Assembly: GCF_004193775.1 (NCBI RefSeq)
Contig: NC_041008.1
Location: 10,187,731 to 10,251,730 of the forward strand
Origin: Glycine soja
Lineage: Eukaryota; Streptophyta; Magnoliopsida; Fabales; Fabaceae
Reading direction: 5' to 3'
DNA: 64,000 nt
Shown: positions 1 to 11,763 of the stretch, one piece after another
How positions within the stretch are numbered: the stretch's first letter is position 1
Layout of the letters: the number at the start of each line of letters is the position of its first letter
The notes under the pieces: model-generated
What the model was told of the DNA's origin: nothing
Databases searched by the model: none
What the model saw: the letters and a program-made list of their open reading frames with translations, nothing else
Program-made: the position numbers and the translations under genes

Positions 1-594
1 ATAAGACATGACATTTTTCTTGTCATATCAATTTGCCAATCCAGTTAGTTGCTTTTCTTGACCAAGGGTTAAATTCAAATTGCTGATATATATTAAATAT
101 GTAACTTGCAAGCAATAATGATAGATACCAAAGGTTTGGTCGTGAAAAACTACATGACATGTTCAATCTTGGTTCTTGAGAGATTAATTAACCAATTGTT
201 TGCACACATGCTCAAGGTTTCAGGGACAGTGCATACTACGTACATACCAAAGGGGAACTCAAATTTTTTTGACATTTATATGAAGGATAAAATTTATATG
301 AAGCCGCAACTAGTTTTCTCTCTGTGAATTTATTGGCATTCAACATGTATGTAGACCAATTAGAGTTCTTCAATGCTCGGAAGCCAGATGGCTTCAAGAC
401 TTTCAAAAGTGCACTTTGCATGGCCTCCATCTCTCTCAAGAGTTATGTAAGTATCTTGTTAGTACGGTTATAAAGATTTCTACCGCGGATAACATGCAAG
501 GGTGGATCCCAGGAAACTTAAATCTAGGTCACCTAGATAGGTATTGCTTCCTTTTAGCTACCTTGACATCAATAGAGTTGGTCATTTATATTGC
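1..594. other. AT-rich sequence, nothing recognised
   Basis: No convincing gene, RNA gene or repeat boundary is visible here. Short open frames exist on both strands but show no family motif and mostly begin at TTG rather than ATG. The right edge abuts the reverse-transcriptase remnant that starts near position 595, so part of this stretch may be unrecognised decayed retrotransposon. Confidence 0.4.
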
Positions 595-1050
595 ATGACC
601 TTGTAATAAAAGTTTGCAGATTTGGTGATGAACATCATTTTTTCTTTGTCCCTAGGGTCCATTCTTATCTAATTGTAGTCAGAATAGACATCTAGAAAAC
701 TTAACACACGGCCCTTCGACCAGGTGGTCAATGTTTGGGAGTGGGTACGCATCCTTGAGGCGCGCTCAATTCAAGTCTGTGTAATCCGTGCACATTCTCC
801 ACTTTTCATTCGGCTTCTTGACCATGACCATGTTGGAAAGCCAAGTGGAGTAGTTGATATCTCTTATGAAATTGGCGGCCGCCTACTTGACCACTTCTTG
901 TCACACTGTTCGGCACCTCTCTTCTCTCATCTTTCTCTTCCTCTGGGTGACTAGTTTGACATCATTGCATATAGCAAGCTTATGATAGTGAAAGCTCGGA
1001 TCGATTATGTCGGGCATATCTGCCATGGACCATGCGAACAAGTCAATGTG
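595..1050 (-). pseudogene. Ty3/gypsy reverse transcriptase remnant
   Basis: Read on the minus strand with frameshifts and stops, this piece follows the N-terminal part of a plant Ty3/gypsy reverse transcriptase. In order it shows an AWSMADMPDI-like stretch (near 1045), then TWLSNMVMVKKPNEKWRMC, then DYTDLN, then AYPLPNIDHLVE, then a degraded LSFLDVYS/IRMDPRD segment, and finally KVMQY near 600. The catalytic FxDD region is not found, so the copy is cut off inside RT. Several in-frame stops (for example after DYTDLN) show it is dead. No LTR or target duplication was found. The AWS..DMP and DYTDLN motifs fit the Tat/Athila side of plant gypsy elements, but the lineage call is an inference. Confidence 0.75.
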
Positions 1051-1327
1051 TTCCTAGATGACTTGTTGTATTCAACTGGTGTCATTCTCGGATAGTTGGT
1101 TCCCCAACTAAGTGACATGTCCTTCTTTAGGCTCGAGTTAAAAAGTGGTTGTCTCTCCCGTTGGGGTCACCCAATTGTCATCATTGGTTTCGGGATCAAA
1201 CTCAAATCCTTCTATCTCTTCGGTCTCAGTTCCGGCCTCCACACAACAGACAACTTATGAGATTCTCTCCCTTGTGTGAGGACGTATCCTAAGACTGGCC
1301 ATGTAACATTCCCTCCCTATGTATTGG

Positions 1328-1591
1328 ACATTTATATGATTTTTAGATGACTATTCTTATCATTTAATTTCTTTAGGAAATAATTATCGTTACAAAAATG
1401 TCCTTATTACAAAAATTCCTGTTACACCCGTCGAACCCAGTATATTTAAGAAACTTAATTATCTATCAATTATATTAAACATTTATATGATCTTTAGATG
1501 ATTATTCTTATCATTTAATTTCTTTAGGAAATAATTATCGTTACAAAAATATCCTTATTATAAAAGTTCCTGTTACACCCGTTGTTCCCTC
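1328..1591. repeat. Pair of about 104-bp direct repeats
   Basis: Positions 1328-1431 and 1488-1591 carry nearly the same sequence: both start ACATTTATATGAT, contain TTTCTTTAGGAAATAATTATC and end TGTTACACCCGT. They differ at only a few positions, so the period is 160 bp. Both contain the AGATGA(C/T)TATTCTTATCATTTAATTT core that recurs through the larger AT-rich array to the right, so this is probably its least decayed edge. Confidence 0.75.
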
Positions 1592-2039
1592 CCTATGTAT
1601 TCGACGATCACAATAATCGAAAGTAGAGCAAGGCTCGTTAAAGAAGGAACATTTGAGGAAAATGAAAAATTATCATAAAATGTAAGAATGAAATTGACAA
1701 TAAATCAAATTGCATAAACATTAATTTGGTAGGAATGAAATTTGTAGGATTGGAAAAAATTTAAATGCATATCATAAAGGAACAACGATAATAACTAGTA
1801 AAAGGATATATATATGAACTTTTACTAGGGAAGAGACATATTCTTATCCCATGGGAATAATTCATGTCTTCTCTATCATTAATAAAACGTGGAATTATGT
1901 CTTTTTTGAGAATAAAATATACCCAAAAAAAAAATTTTGACCTCATAAAAAACATGTGACAATTTTTCCAAATATTTTGAAAAATAACTAAATAATTGAT
2001 TAAACAAATACTCCTCACAAAATTTCTTCCTCATAATTT

Positions 2040-2697
2040 CTTTCCATATACTAATAACGAATGTCCATCTTTAAATTCATATCTAAGTATATTTTAAAAT
2101 ACTGTATTATTAATTTGATGACTATCTTTATCATTTATTATCTTTAAAAAATCCTGCTTTTCTATATAGTAATAACAAGTTTTTTATCTTTAAATTAAAT
2201 ATGACTACATTTTGTAAAATTATATTATTAACTATATGTCTATCCTTATTATTTAATTTCTTTTAATATTTATTACTTTTAATTTTTTATACATTAATAA
2301 AAAATTATATTCATTCAAATATGGTATATTTTAGAAAATTATATTATTCTTAGATGCATCCTTCCCATTTAATTAATTTCTTCGAAACTTTCTACTTTAT
2401 TTTCTTACAAATTAATAAAAACTTTTCCGTCAAAAAAAAGGATTTTTTATCTTTAATTGAAATATGGTATATATTAGAAAAGTATGTTATTAATTAGATG
2501 TATATCCTTATCTTTTTTCTTTTTATATCATTTAATTTATTTAAAATTTCTTTTATTTTTTATATATTATAAATACTTTTTGTCTTAAGTTCAAATGTGT
2601 CATATTTTAGAAAATTATTTAGTTAGATGTATACCCTTATCATTTAATTCATAATTTTAATTTTTTTACATTAATAAAAATATATATTTAATTCAAG
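2040..2697. repeat. Diverged AT-rich tandem repeat array, left block
   Basis: A loose unit of roughly 120-150 bp repeats about four times. Each copy has a TATATTTTAGAAAATTATATTATT-like part, then AGATG with a short pyrimidine run (TATCCTTATCATTTAATTT), then an AT-rich tail ending TTTTTTATC or ATTAATAAAAA. The same unit resumes at 14161 and again at 18272. The array was therefore once continuous and was split by the CACTA-like and hAT elements. Confidence 0.6.
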
Positions 2698-2700
2698 CAT
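2698..2700. repeat. Target-site duplication CAT (left) of CACTA-like element
   Basis: CAT at 2698-2700 matches CAT at 14158-14160. The array unit reads ATTCAAG-CAT on the left and CAT-GATATTTTAG on the right. Removing the element restores the ATTCAAATATGGTATATTTTAG-like unit seen in other copies. A 3-bp duplication is typical of CACTA transposons. Confidence 0.6.
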
Positions 2701-2739
2701 TATTATGGGAAAAAGCATATTCAACAACTGTTTTTTAAC

Positions 2740-3000
2740 ACATTCAAAAATGGTTTTAAGTTATATTTGAAAATGACGTAAAATATCAAGAATTTTCATG
2801 ACAATTCCTAAAAATCGTCTTAAAAATTAAATTTTTTAAGATTGTTTCCTGAAAAAAATTGTCTTAGAATTATCATTTTTTTTTAAAAAAAATTTAATTT
2901 GTTTAGAATTCTAAGATGATTTTTCAAATAACTTACAATATATATTTTTTAAGACAATTTTTCAAATAACTGTCTTAGAATATTTTTTTAAAAAAAAATT
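2740..3000. repeat. Left subterminal repeats of CACTA-like element
   Basis: Several copies of an AATCGTCTTAAA / AAGACAATTTTTCAAATAACTGTCTTAGAAT-type motif occur in direct and inverted orientation. They match the motif cluster at 13925-14120 near the other end. Clustered short repeats inside both termini are expected for CACTA elements, where the TNPA-type protein binds. 3001-3640 beyond it is AT-rich and shows nothing else. Confidence 0.55.
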
Positions 3001-3645
3001 AAAAATTTTAATAAAATAATAAAAAAGAAAATTCTAATAAAATAATAAAAAAGGTTAATAACAAAAATTCTATATCAATTATAATAAAGTAATAAAAAAA
3101 TAAAAAATTTAATAAAATAAAACATGCATATCCGTATAAATTCATAAATAATAGAAATCTCTAATTACCCCAAATTAATTCTTACAGAAAAAAAGGGGTG
3201 CCCTTTTAGCTCATATCGTAGCCCAATTTAAAAAATGAACATTGGAATGTTTCTTAGAATGAAAATAATCTACACACTTATTCATGATTACATCTTATAC
3301 CATTTTTTTTTACTAAATATGCAGTTGACATCGAAAAAGAAAAATCAGAATATAAAATCATAATTTTCAAGAGATGTCAATTTAATATCTGGCTTTGACA
3401 ATTATAGTCATCTCGGTCTAAATCAACTCATGGAAACAAATTTTAAAGACAAAATTCATTGACAATTATGAAAGTCAGGGACTAAAACCAATGTCATAGA
3501 TTTAATTTACTACTAGTATTTATAATTTCATAAATTAATTTGGTGTATTACTATGCAATCCACACGTGACATTTATTCCATTACTATCTAATTTCCATTA
3601 CGATCTAATTTCAGGATAATTGGTAGTGCTCTGAAAAATACATAC

Positions 3646-3932
3646 TGATCCTCCCTGCAGACAGAGAATGATTGGCCAAGGCTTGGAGGGACTCTCCATG
3701 CTGTATGGACTTCTGTAAAGCCACCAGAACAAGTGGGCTTCTGATAAAAAAAAAGTGTAAAAATGGATGCAATAAAATATTTTTACGACATGTACACAGT
3801 TCAAGAATTTCACTATGCACGATGGAAATTTCAGAATTGTAATGTAATGACACTTGGCTTACTTGGTCTAACTTGTACATATCCCCATTCCTCTTATCCG
3901 TCTTCATTTCTCATACATGTTACCAATCCTTC
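3646..3932 (-). pseudogene. Captured serine carboxypeptidase-like (SCPL) fragment, two exons
   Basis: Exon A (3932-3863) follows an acceptor CTATTTCAG and reads, after one stop, EEWGYVQVRP. Exon B (3740-3646) follows TTTTATCAG and reads AHLFWWLYRSP...PSKPWPIILCLQGG before a GTATGT donor. The split codon joins correctly across the 122-bp intron (P-K-A-H). This is the N-terminal part of a plant serine carboxypeptidase, closest by memory to the SCPL51 group, including the LQGG stretch of the oxyanion region but stopping before the catalytic serine. A stop just before EEWGY and a Cys where the family has Trp (ILWLQGG) show decay. The retained intron means it was copied as DNA. It is one of three captured fragments in the CACTA-like element. 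Confidence 0.75.
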
Positions 3933-4542
3933 CTGAAATAGTATGACAACAATGGTAAAGAAATATATAATAAAAAATACAACTTAAATATAATGACAAT
4001 TATCACAATGTATAATACAACCTAATTGAATAGGGGACCATTTTAATAGTTAAGCCTCTATATTTGCCAAACTATTCCCACTAGCTTCCCCAGAAAGTCT
4101 CCAAATAGTTAAGAGAAAGATAAGAAAAAAAAGTGAAAAAAAAGCATTAAAAATAGATAAAAAGGAAAAAAAATAGTTACAAAAAAAAATATTGTAATGC
4201 GTACATAAAAATAATATAACTTTATAAGCCTCACAATCACCTCTGAGCCAAAAATTTGGATAAATAATAGTTATGATTAAATTAATTTTTCTTAAATGAA
4301 AATAAAATGATTAGACTTTTGCCTTGTAAAATCTGGTTTTCCGTCATTTTATCTTACAGTAACCCAGCATGGCCTCGATCACAAAGAACAACATATATAC
4401 GCAATTATGATATTTGATTGCCATTAGCTTTCACACAAGGCTGATCATCCTACAGACATTTAAATTATTTTTCCCGTCGAGTAGTAGTGATGTTTTACAA
4501 CAAACTAGCCCACCAAAGAATACTAAAATTAAACAAAGTGAT
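3933..4542. other. Spacer inside CACTA-like element
   Basis: AT-rich sequence between the carboxypeptidase and glycosyltransferase fragments, with runs of A and no open frame of interest. It may include flanking intron or untranslated sequence carried along with either captured gene, but nothing can be assigned. Confidence 0.4.
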
Positions 4543-5563
4543 TCAAGAAATTATTGAAGCAGTATTAGTGATTTTGCCAGACCTGCATTCACAAGTACAC
4601 TGACTTCTTGATCCTTCCACTACACGTTGGGATCTTCTGGTGTGTAGCTTGATGTTCACCACCTTGCCAACCATCTGTAGCACCATAACATCCAGAAAAC
4701 AATAACCATCATTCCTTTAAAAAACATCCAAAAAAAGGTCAAGGAAATATCACAAAATATAAGATGCCTACTGAACCATCTTCAAAATAGTTAAGAAATG
4801 TCAAGAGAATAAAAAAAAATGATAGAAGTAGAATAGACATTTCTACGATTCCCCAACAGATATTTCTGATGGTTTCCAACATAAATTAAAAGTACATATA
4901 ATACTAAGTTCTCCAGAAAATAATAGCATCAATGTTTTAAGGAAGCATTTAGAAATATTATCCAATCAAAATCTACAGTAATCCAAGTAAATCAAAATCA
5001 GAACAACTAACTGCTAGGCTTGGCTAACAAGAAACCACTCAATGGGCAAGCTTTAAAAGTTTATTATGTGAACAAATTAAGTGTCTATAGAGAATATTAA
5101 GAACGGAAACTTAAATAGCAAAACAAACAGTAACAAACCATTTTCCAAACCAAGTCTTCAGGACCCAATGGTTGATCAGGACTAGAATACAAGAAATGCC
5201 TTGAGTACAGAAAAGAAAAAAGAAAACATTAAACACCACACAAGCAAGCAAGACAATGCACAAATCAATGGTAGAAAATGAAAATAACCAAGTTAATTAT
5301 TGCTACAAACATTTTTACAGGGCACAATACTTTTTAGCTTGGCATTATGCATTAGCAGAAAGTTCTAGCAAGATTGACCTCCAAAGAATCAAATAACACA
5401 AGGGGGCGGAGGGCAAAAGTGAATTAAATTCTACATGACCCTGATTACAAACCTTGGCAAGATTTTGTTGCATTGCTTTGATATGAGCAGGTCTAATGCC
5501 TTTTAAATATTTCAAAAGCCAACCTGGCTTTACAACATCAATAGAAGAAATGAACACCGCTAT
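4543..5563 (-). pseudogene. Captured GT47 (exostosin-like) glycosyltransferase C-terminus, three exons
   Basis: Exon 5563-5453 follows an ATGCAG acceptor and reads IAVFISSIDVVKPGWLLKYL...QQNLAK, ending at an AAG|GTTTGT donor. Exon 5207-5139 reads YSRHFLYSSPDQPLGPEDLV plus WKM and ends at a GTTTGT donor. Exon 4674-4543 follows GCTACAG, reads MVGKVVNIKLHTRRSQRVVE...CTCECR and runs to a TGA. These are 37, 23 and about 43 codons, all in phase across the introns. By memory this is the C-terminal end of a plant exostosin-domain glycosyltransferase of family GT47; the exact subfamily is uncertain. The acceptor before the middle exon is CTG where CAG is expected, so splicing is probably broken. The chromovirus inserted 67 bp upstream of the first exon. 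Confidence 0.65.
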
Positions 5564-5630
5564 CTGCATGTATGGCAAAAAGTAAATAGTAACTTCCCAT
5601 TAAAAAATAGAAATTAACAATTTATAAAGC

Positions 5631-5979
5631 TGATAGGTTGTGCTTCTAAAATACTGCTAATTTCTATTACTACTGTTACTAGAATGTTACTGATAAAATT
5701 TTCCTTGCTTTATTTCATTTCTCTATGGTATTTATAATGGCCAATACACTAGATAAGGGCACTACTGGCCTCAACAAAGGGAGCAGGAAGATAACAGAAA
5801 AAAAAATATCCATAACAATATCCAATTCGTTATAACAGACTGCTGATAAGATAATAGCAAGGATAGTGCTTGTCTGATTCTGTTGCTGCCATCAAACATA
5901 ATCGTGGAGATAAGCAGGTAATTTTTGCACTCTTCTGGGCCTGATGTTGTCTGCACCCCTTTGTGGTGTATTGCTATCA
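5631..5979 (-). repeat. Chromovirus 3' LTR (349 bp)
   Basis: TGATAG...CTATCA copy matching 11764-12116. It is the 3' LTR because coding runs on the minus strand and the polypurine tract lies at 5980-5991, immediately inside it. Relative to the other LTR it lacks 3 bp near its inner end (TGTTGTCTGCAC against TGTTGTTGTATGCAC) and one A in a poly-A run. Confidence 0.85.
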
Positions 5980-5991
5980 ATACCCTCCCCT
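5980..5991 (-). other. Polypurine tract of the chromovirus
   Basis: The minus strand reads AGGGGAGGGTAT directly before the 3' LTR start TGATAG. Position and purine content are those of the plus-strand primer for reverse transcription. Confidence 0.7.
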
Positions 5992-5999
5992 AGCAGACC

Positions 6000-8900
6000 A
6001 ACCTTGTCCTTAAGGTTGTAAGTGTCAAGCAGAGAATTCCAGTCCTCCTAAGTTGTGTCTTCTGGAGCCATCCCGAGCCACTGAATGAGGACCTTCTGAG
6101 TTGGGGGTATACTAGAGTTGTCTAACTTCCAATCAAGGATGATTATCCGTTTGGGCAGGTGGTAGCGGGTCCAATGTGGGTGGGGGAATGCCATGATATG
6201 GTTTCAATAACAAAACATGAAAGACGACGAATTTCGGAGGTGGGCGGAAGTTGGAGTCGATACGCTCCAAAATTAGGAATGAACCATAGAAGCGTTTGGA
6301 AAGTTTCGTATATGACGGTCGGATGGACACCTGGCGATAGAGGCGGAGACGGACGAACACCCAATCACCAGTAGAATACGAAACATCCCGGCAGTGGCCA
6401 TCTACAATCTTCTTCATTGCCATTTGGGCTTTGGCAAGTCTGCATTGCAGGGAAGCATGGATATGAGCTCGAGTGGATAGTAATGAGTCCACTGCCTCTA
6501 TTGATGTTGAGCCTTGTAAATACTAAGGTAGCGACAGGGGAGGTTTGCTGTAGGTTGCTTCGAAAGGGGATATACCAGTGGTCGAATGAACAATGGTATT
6601 GTAAGACCATTCAGCAAATGTTAGGAAGTCGAACCACTGTGATGGCTTATCATGTATGAAGGCACAAAGGTATTGTTTGAGGGTCCGGTTCAAGACCTTT
6701 GTTTGGCCGTCGGTCTCAAAATGGTATGAGGTGCTCATTCACAATTTGGTGCCACTGATACGGAATAGCTCCCACCAGAATTGACTGAGGAAAATTGGGC
6801 CACGATCGAACACGAGGCTACGGGGAAAACCACGCAGTTTGCAAATGGTGTCGAGAAATAGCAAGGCGACCCTGTGAGCTGAGTATTTTGGCGGCAAAGC
6901 TCCAAAGTGAGCACTTTTTTAGAATTTGTCAACAACTACAAGAATAACAGAGAAGTCATACGACATTGGTAGTCTTGTGATGAAATCTAGAGCGAGGTCT
7001 TCCCAGATAAAGGTTGGAATGGGAAGAGGTTGAAGGAGGCTAGTCGGATTTCGGGTTTTGTACTTGACTTGCTGGCAAGTAAGGTACTCGGATATGAAGG
7101 CACGCACATCCTTTCACATGTTTGGCCAACAAAAATTATCTTGTATTCGTCTAAGTGTTTTCGCAATGCCCCTATGTCCGCCCAAAAGGGTGGCGTGGAA
7201 TTCTGCAAAAAGAGTGGGGATGAAATCATGGCTGAAGGGAAGCCACAACTTGCGGTGGTTGAAAATGAGGCCCCTTTGAATTGAAAATTCTGGATGTGCC
7301 ACCGGAGCATCCTGAATTTGTTGTAATAGTTGTTGATAAGCATTGTTGGTGAGCAGAAATTGACAAAGTTGATCCATGAAAGAAAAATGGGGCATGGGGA
7401 GTGTGAGGCATTGGCCTGATGGGGTGGGTACCCGAGATAAAGTGTCTACAGTGGTGTTGCTGAAACTGGGTCAGTATTGAATTTAATAGTTGCACCCCAA
7501 AAGCTTCGAAAGATATTGTTGTTGCTCCGAAGTCTGAAATACTTGAGACATAAGGTCCTTAAGACTCTTATGGTCTGTAATAATCGTGAAGTGATTACCC
7601 AAGAGGCAGTGCTGCCATTTGCGCATTGCGGTAGTGATGGCGTGCAACTCACGAACATACACGAAGACCTTCTGCATCCTTGAACAAAAACCTTGCCAAA
7701 GAAGGCGATGAGATGAGATTGTTGTTGGACAATTGTGCCCATGGCCACGCCAGAAGCGTCAATTTCCAATATGAAGGGTTGATTGAAATTGGGGTTGATC
7801 AACACTGTTGCATCGTCATTGCCCTTTTCAATGTATTAAAGACGAGTTGGGCTTCTTCAGACCAGTGGAACTGATCCTTTTGCAGGAGCATCGTCAGTGG
7901 TCTGGCTATGGCAGCATAGTTACAAATGAAACATCGGTAGAAGCCCGTCAGTCCCAAAAAACCTTTAAGGTCCGTGGGAGATGATGGTGTAGGTTGCACA
8001 TAGCGTTGACTTTGCTTGGGTCTGGGGCTATGCCCGCCTCTGAGATAATATGACCCAGATATTAAAGTGTTTGTTTAGCAAACAAACACTTGTCCCGTTT
8101 CAAATGAAATTTGTTCTAGGCCAAGACATTAAAAATTGCTTCCAGGTGTGAGAGGTGCAGAGAGAAAGAAGAACTATACACAAGAATATCGTCGAAAAAA
8201 ATGGCAACGAACCTGCATAAAAATGGCTTCAACAACTCGTTCGTGGAAGCTTGGAAGGTGGTTGGTGTGTTTTTTCACATCCTGGTACTACTACTTATTT
8301 TTGTGGATGTGAAATCTAACCGGCAAGTGCACCGGATCGTTAAGTAAATAATTAAAACGAAATGAACCGAGTATCGAACTCAGGGAACTTGTTTTACTTG
8401 GAAAAGAGTCATTCAAAATGCAAGTGTTTGTAAAAAGAATTAAGTGTCATGAATTAAAAACAAAGGTATTTTCTATTCTAATCAAAGAAACAGTATACAT
8501 AAGCAATTGAGTGTGAAAACAAATAAGTAAAAGCGTTCGGTCATTCTACCGAGATACTTGATGCAATTAGAGTTTTTCTCTATTTAAAATTATTTTTGTG
8601 TTCTATACTGAGGACAAAAATATCAAACACTGATGTCTCGTGAGTTTGGACTAATTTAAACTAAACTTCATTCGCAGATATCTCTTGTTGAACTCAGCTT
8701 AATTTAAAGAGCATTATAATCACAACATAATAAAAACCAAAACCCTGCACTCTATTCCTAGAAATGTAGTTATCTAGCCTCGCTCTATCAAGTTCTACGG
8801 AAATAGTACATTTTCCAATGCTAAAGTTCCTAATAGCACACACCAATGGATGATCAAACCACAAGCATGCATACAATAAGCGTAGATACAAACATTGAAC

Positions 8901-11709
8901 ACATGAAAATAACTTCAAATAGATAATAATAATATTTACATCAAGTATTCAGCAGAGATTCCCAACAAAGGATTTTAGCCCTCCATTACAAGGGAGCAAC
9001 TTTCACAAATAGGAGAAGGGTTTCAGAGAAAATACCAGATTACAAAGCAATGGGGATTCCTCCTCCACCTCTAAAAACCTAGGACTTACTCTTTAAACTA
9101 GAATCTACCTAAAATTTAGGGCCTTTGCTTCCTTGCTCAGCTTTTCCTCTGTTCTCTGCACACAATTTGCAATCTATTCAGACCTCTCTCCCATTCTCCG
9201 CAAGTCAGGCTTAAAAAAGGGCTTTCTGTCCGTGAAGGCGCGCTTAGCGCCATTCTCGCGCTAAGTGCGAGTAAGTGAGATTTGGCTTAGCGCAGAAGAG
9301 ACAACTGTCTCGCTTAGCAAGCTGCATACGCGTTGGGCGCATTCTGGCATGGAAGAACTCTCTTCAGGCTTATCCTCAATCGCTAAGCCACTGCTGTCTC
9401 GCTTAGCAGTTTGGTCTCACTAAGCGCATGGTTCAGGCTTAGAGAGACAACAACTTTTGCACCTTCATAATTTTCTCCTTTTTACTTGAAATTGAGGTGA
9501 AATTTACATTAAATTCATAAGGAAGGCTTCTACTGAGCACATATTAAAACTAAACTAGAAATATTTACAATCCTACAAAAAATAACCATAAATTGGGAGA
9601 TTTATATACATTTTGGAAAACTTTTCTATACAAAAGTTAGTCGTAAAAGATGACTAACAGTGTTGCAGAGTCTGAACGACATTACCTTATATTCATAGTG
9701 GCTATGATGCATTCGAAAAACGGTTTTGTGGATGTCTGCCTTCGCCATGAGAATTTGGTGAAACCCTTGCCTGAGATCGAGTTTCGAGAACCAAGATGTG
9801 TCACTCAGTTTATCCAGGAACTCGTCTATGGTAGGCATAGGAAATTGATCTTTGATTGTGATCGAGTTAAGAGCTCGGTAGTCCACGCAGAAGCGCCAAC
9901 TGCCATCCTTCTTTTTTACTAATAGAATTGGGGAGAAGAATGGGCTATTGCTCAGTTGTATGAATCTGACATCTAACATGGTGGCCACCTGTTTCTCTAA
10001 TTCGGACTTTTGGAAGTGTGGGTATCAGTAAGGACGCACGTTGGTGAGGTTGGTTTGAGGTAGGAGATGGATATGGTGGGCAATGGTGCGAGGTGGAGGT
10101 AAGGTTGTGGGCTCATGAAACAAGAGGTCAAAATGACAGAGGAGTGTGGTAATTGTGGTAGGAAGATGAACTTCGAGTGAGAGGGATGAAGGTTTAATGA
10201 TGTGGTCGAGGCGGGTAACCAGGATAGATGGAGCTTGGCGGAGATGTTCTGGGTTTGTGCCAACCTCTTGAGTTGATAGGCTAAGGCCTTAGCTTGAAGA
10301 AGTGGAACATTCACTTGAAGGTGCACCTACTAGCCCAAATATGAAAACACCATGGTTCTGGTGGTGTAATCAATAAGTACGGGGCCCAAATCTTGCAACC
10401 ATTGGATCCCAAGCACAATATCTGCACTATTAAGGCCCAAGATGAAGAGGTCGACCTGAAAGGTATTGCCCTGAACATATAATGGCACTTGTAGGCAGAT
10501 GCGGCTACAATCCAAAACCCTACCATTACCCACCATGACTTGAAGTAGGTCAATAGAGGAGGTGGAGAGGTTCAGAAAGTTGGCGACACATGGTTGTACA
10601 AAGTTGTGTGTACTACCATCATCCACAAGAATTGTCACCTGGTGGTGATTAATTCAGCCAAAAATATGGAAGGTCTCCGCAGCTGGCATTCAAGTTAGGG
10701 CGTTTAGGCTAAGGAGTGGGTAGTTTGTCGAGGATGAATGTGGTGGGCTTAGAGGGTCATCAGGTGGAGTCTCTACAGGCAACAAAGTCTCAAGGTCATC
10801 ATCCACAATGAGGAGGTGAAGTCGTGGTTTACATCGATGACCTAGAGTCCATGTATCATCGCAATGATAACATAGACCTTTGTCGCAGCATACCGCTAAT
10901 TCCTCCGATGATAAGCGTTTCACCGGAACTCGTAATGGTGAGGGTCATGTAGGAGGTGGCATGGAAAACAAGGGAGGAGGTGAATTCATGAGATGTGAAC
11001 CTTTGTCATGCAGTTTATCCTCTTGCAGTTTGGCCACTACGACAGCTTGGGGCAACGGTAGAGGTTGCAAGGCTTGGACCTCTCAACGGAGTTCAAGAGT
11101 AAGGTTTGCGATGAAGTAGCTTAGGAGAAAAGGGGGTGCAAGACCTATTGTACAATTCGCCAGGCATTCGAAGTTTGTCAAATAGTCGTTGACAAAGCCG
11201 CACTATTGGAGCTTGAACAGGGCACCATGTGGATCATCATAATAAGAAGGAGCAAAACGGGATGCCAATGCTTGAAGCATCGCCGACCAAGACGTCAGGA
11301 AGCCGTTGCGCGACATCCATTGGTTCCGGCAAAGGGCTGGACCTTCCATGAAAAATGATGCGATGGTGAGTCATTGGTTGTTGGGGACGCATTGATACTC
11401 GAAGAATTGTGAGATTTTAAAAATCCACCCAAGTGGATCCTGGCCATCGAAACAAAGCACATCTAACTTCATATGCGGGCGGTGAGGTGGGGAAGGTGGT
11501 GGTTGTGGGGTTGGTGGTGAGTGCGGTGATGGAGGAAAGGATAAGGTGGTCGATCGTTCTATGAGGAAATCGATTTTGCTACTCATTTCAAATTGAGCTT
11601 GGGAAAAGGAAGCATGGATTTGGGCGAGTGAGTTCTGGCCTTGAGTAAGGCAGTTGACGGCCTCCTCAAGACGTTCGGTGGTAGCCAAATGGGTATTGTG
11701 TTCGGGCAT
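6000..11709 (-). pseudogene. Chromovirus gag-pol remnant (split by an insertion)
   Basis: Minus-strand domains in order. Gag: starts near the ATG at 11709 (MPEHNTHLATTERLEEAV) and contains a proline-rich stretch and DVLCFDGQDPLGWI near 11440. Zinc knuckle: CYHCDDTWTLGHRCK near 10865-10820. Protease: ILVDDGSTHNFVQP near 10630. RT: LLVKKKDGSWRFCVDYRALN...FSKLDLRQGFHQI (9920-9720), interrupted, then resuming at 8271 with TFQAS and the catalytic FFDDILVYS near 8190. RNase H: about 7999-7480. Integrase: about 7395-6500, with DLALDFITRLP and SYHFETDGQTKVLNRTLKQY. C-terminus: a chromodomain-like VLIQWLGMAPEDTT-stop-EDW near 6090, with a stop codon where family members have Trp. Many frameshifts and stops mean no functional product is expected. 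Confidence 0.85.
8272..9659. mobile_element. 1.39-kb insertion in chromovirus RT, solo-LTR-like, 5-bp duplication
   Basis: The RT reading frame breaks at GTGTT (8267-8271) and resumes after a second GTGTT (9660-9664); deleting one copy plus the insert restores the CNTPTTFQA-like RT stretch. The insert carries no recognisable coding capacity. Read on the minus strand it begins TGTTAGTC, as LTRs do, but the other end is GTGAAAA rather than CA. It also has short hairpins at both ends (TTTCACATCC/GGATGTGAAA near 8274-8314; GTTAGTC/GACTAAC near 9636-9658). Around 9235-9450 the motif CGCTTAGCG/CGCTAAGCG recurs several times. A 5-bp duplication fits an LTR retrotransposon, so a solo LTR is the best guess. 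Confidence 0.6.
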
Positions 11710-11763
11710 GATGGATATGACAGAGCAGGTTAATGGTGCAAGGAACAGGGCAGGTCGGACCAA

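Noticed and set aside
236..439. 67-residue minus-strand frame near the left edge
   Set aside because: No family motif; it does not continue the gypsy RT remnant next to it.
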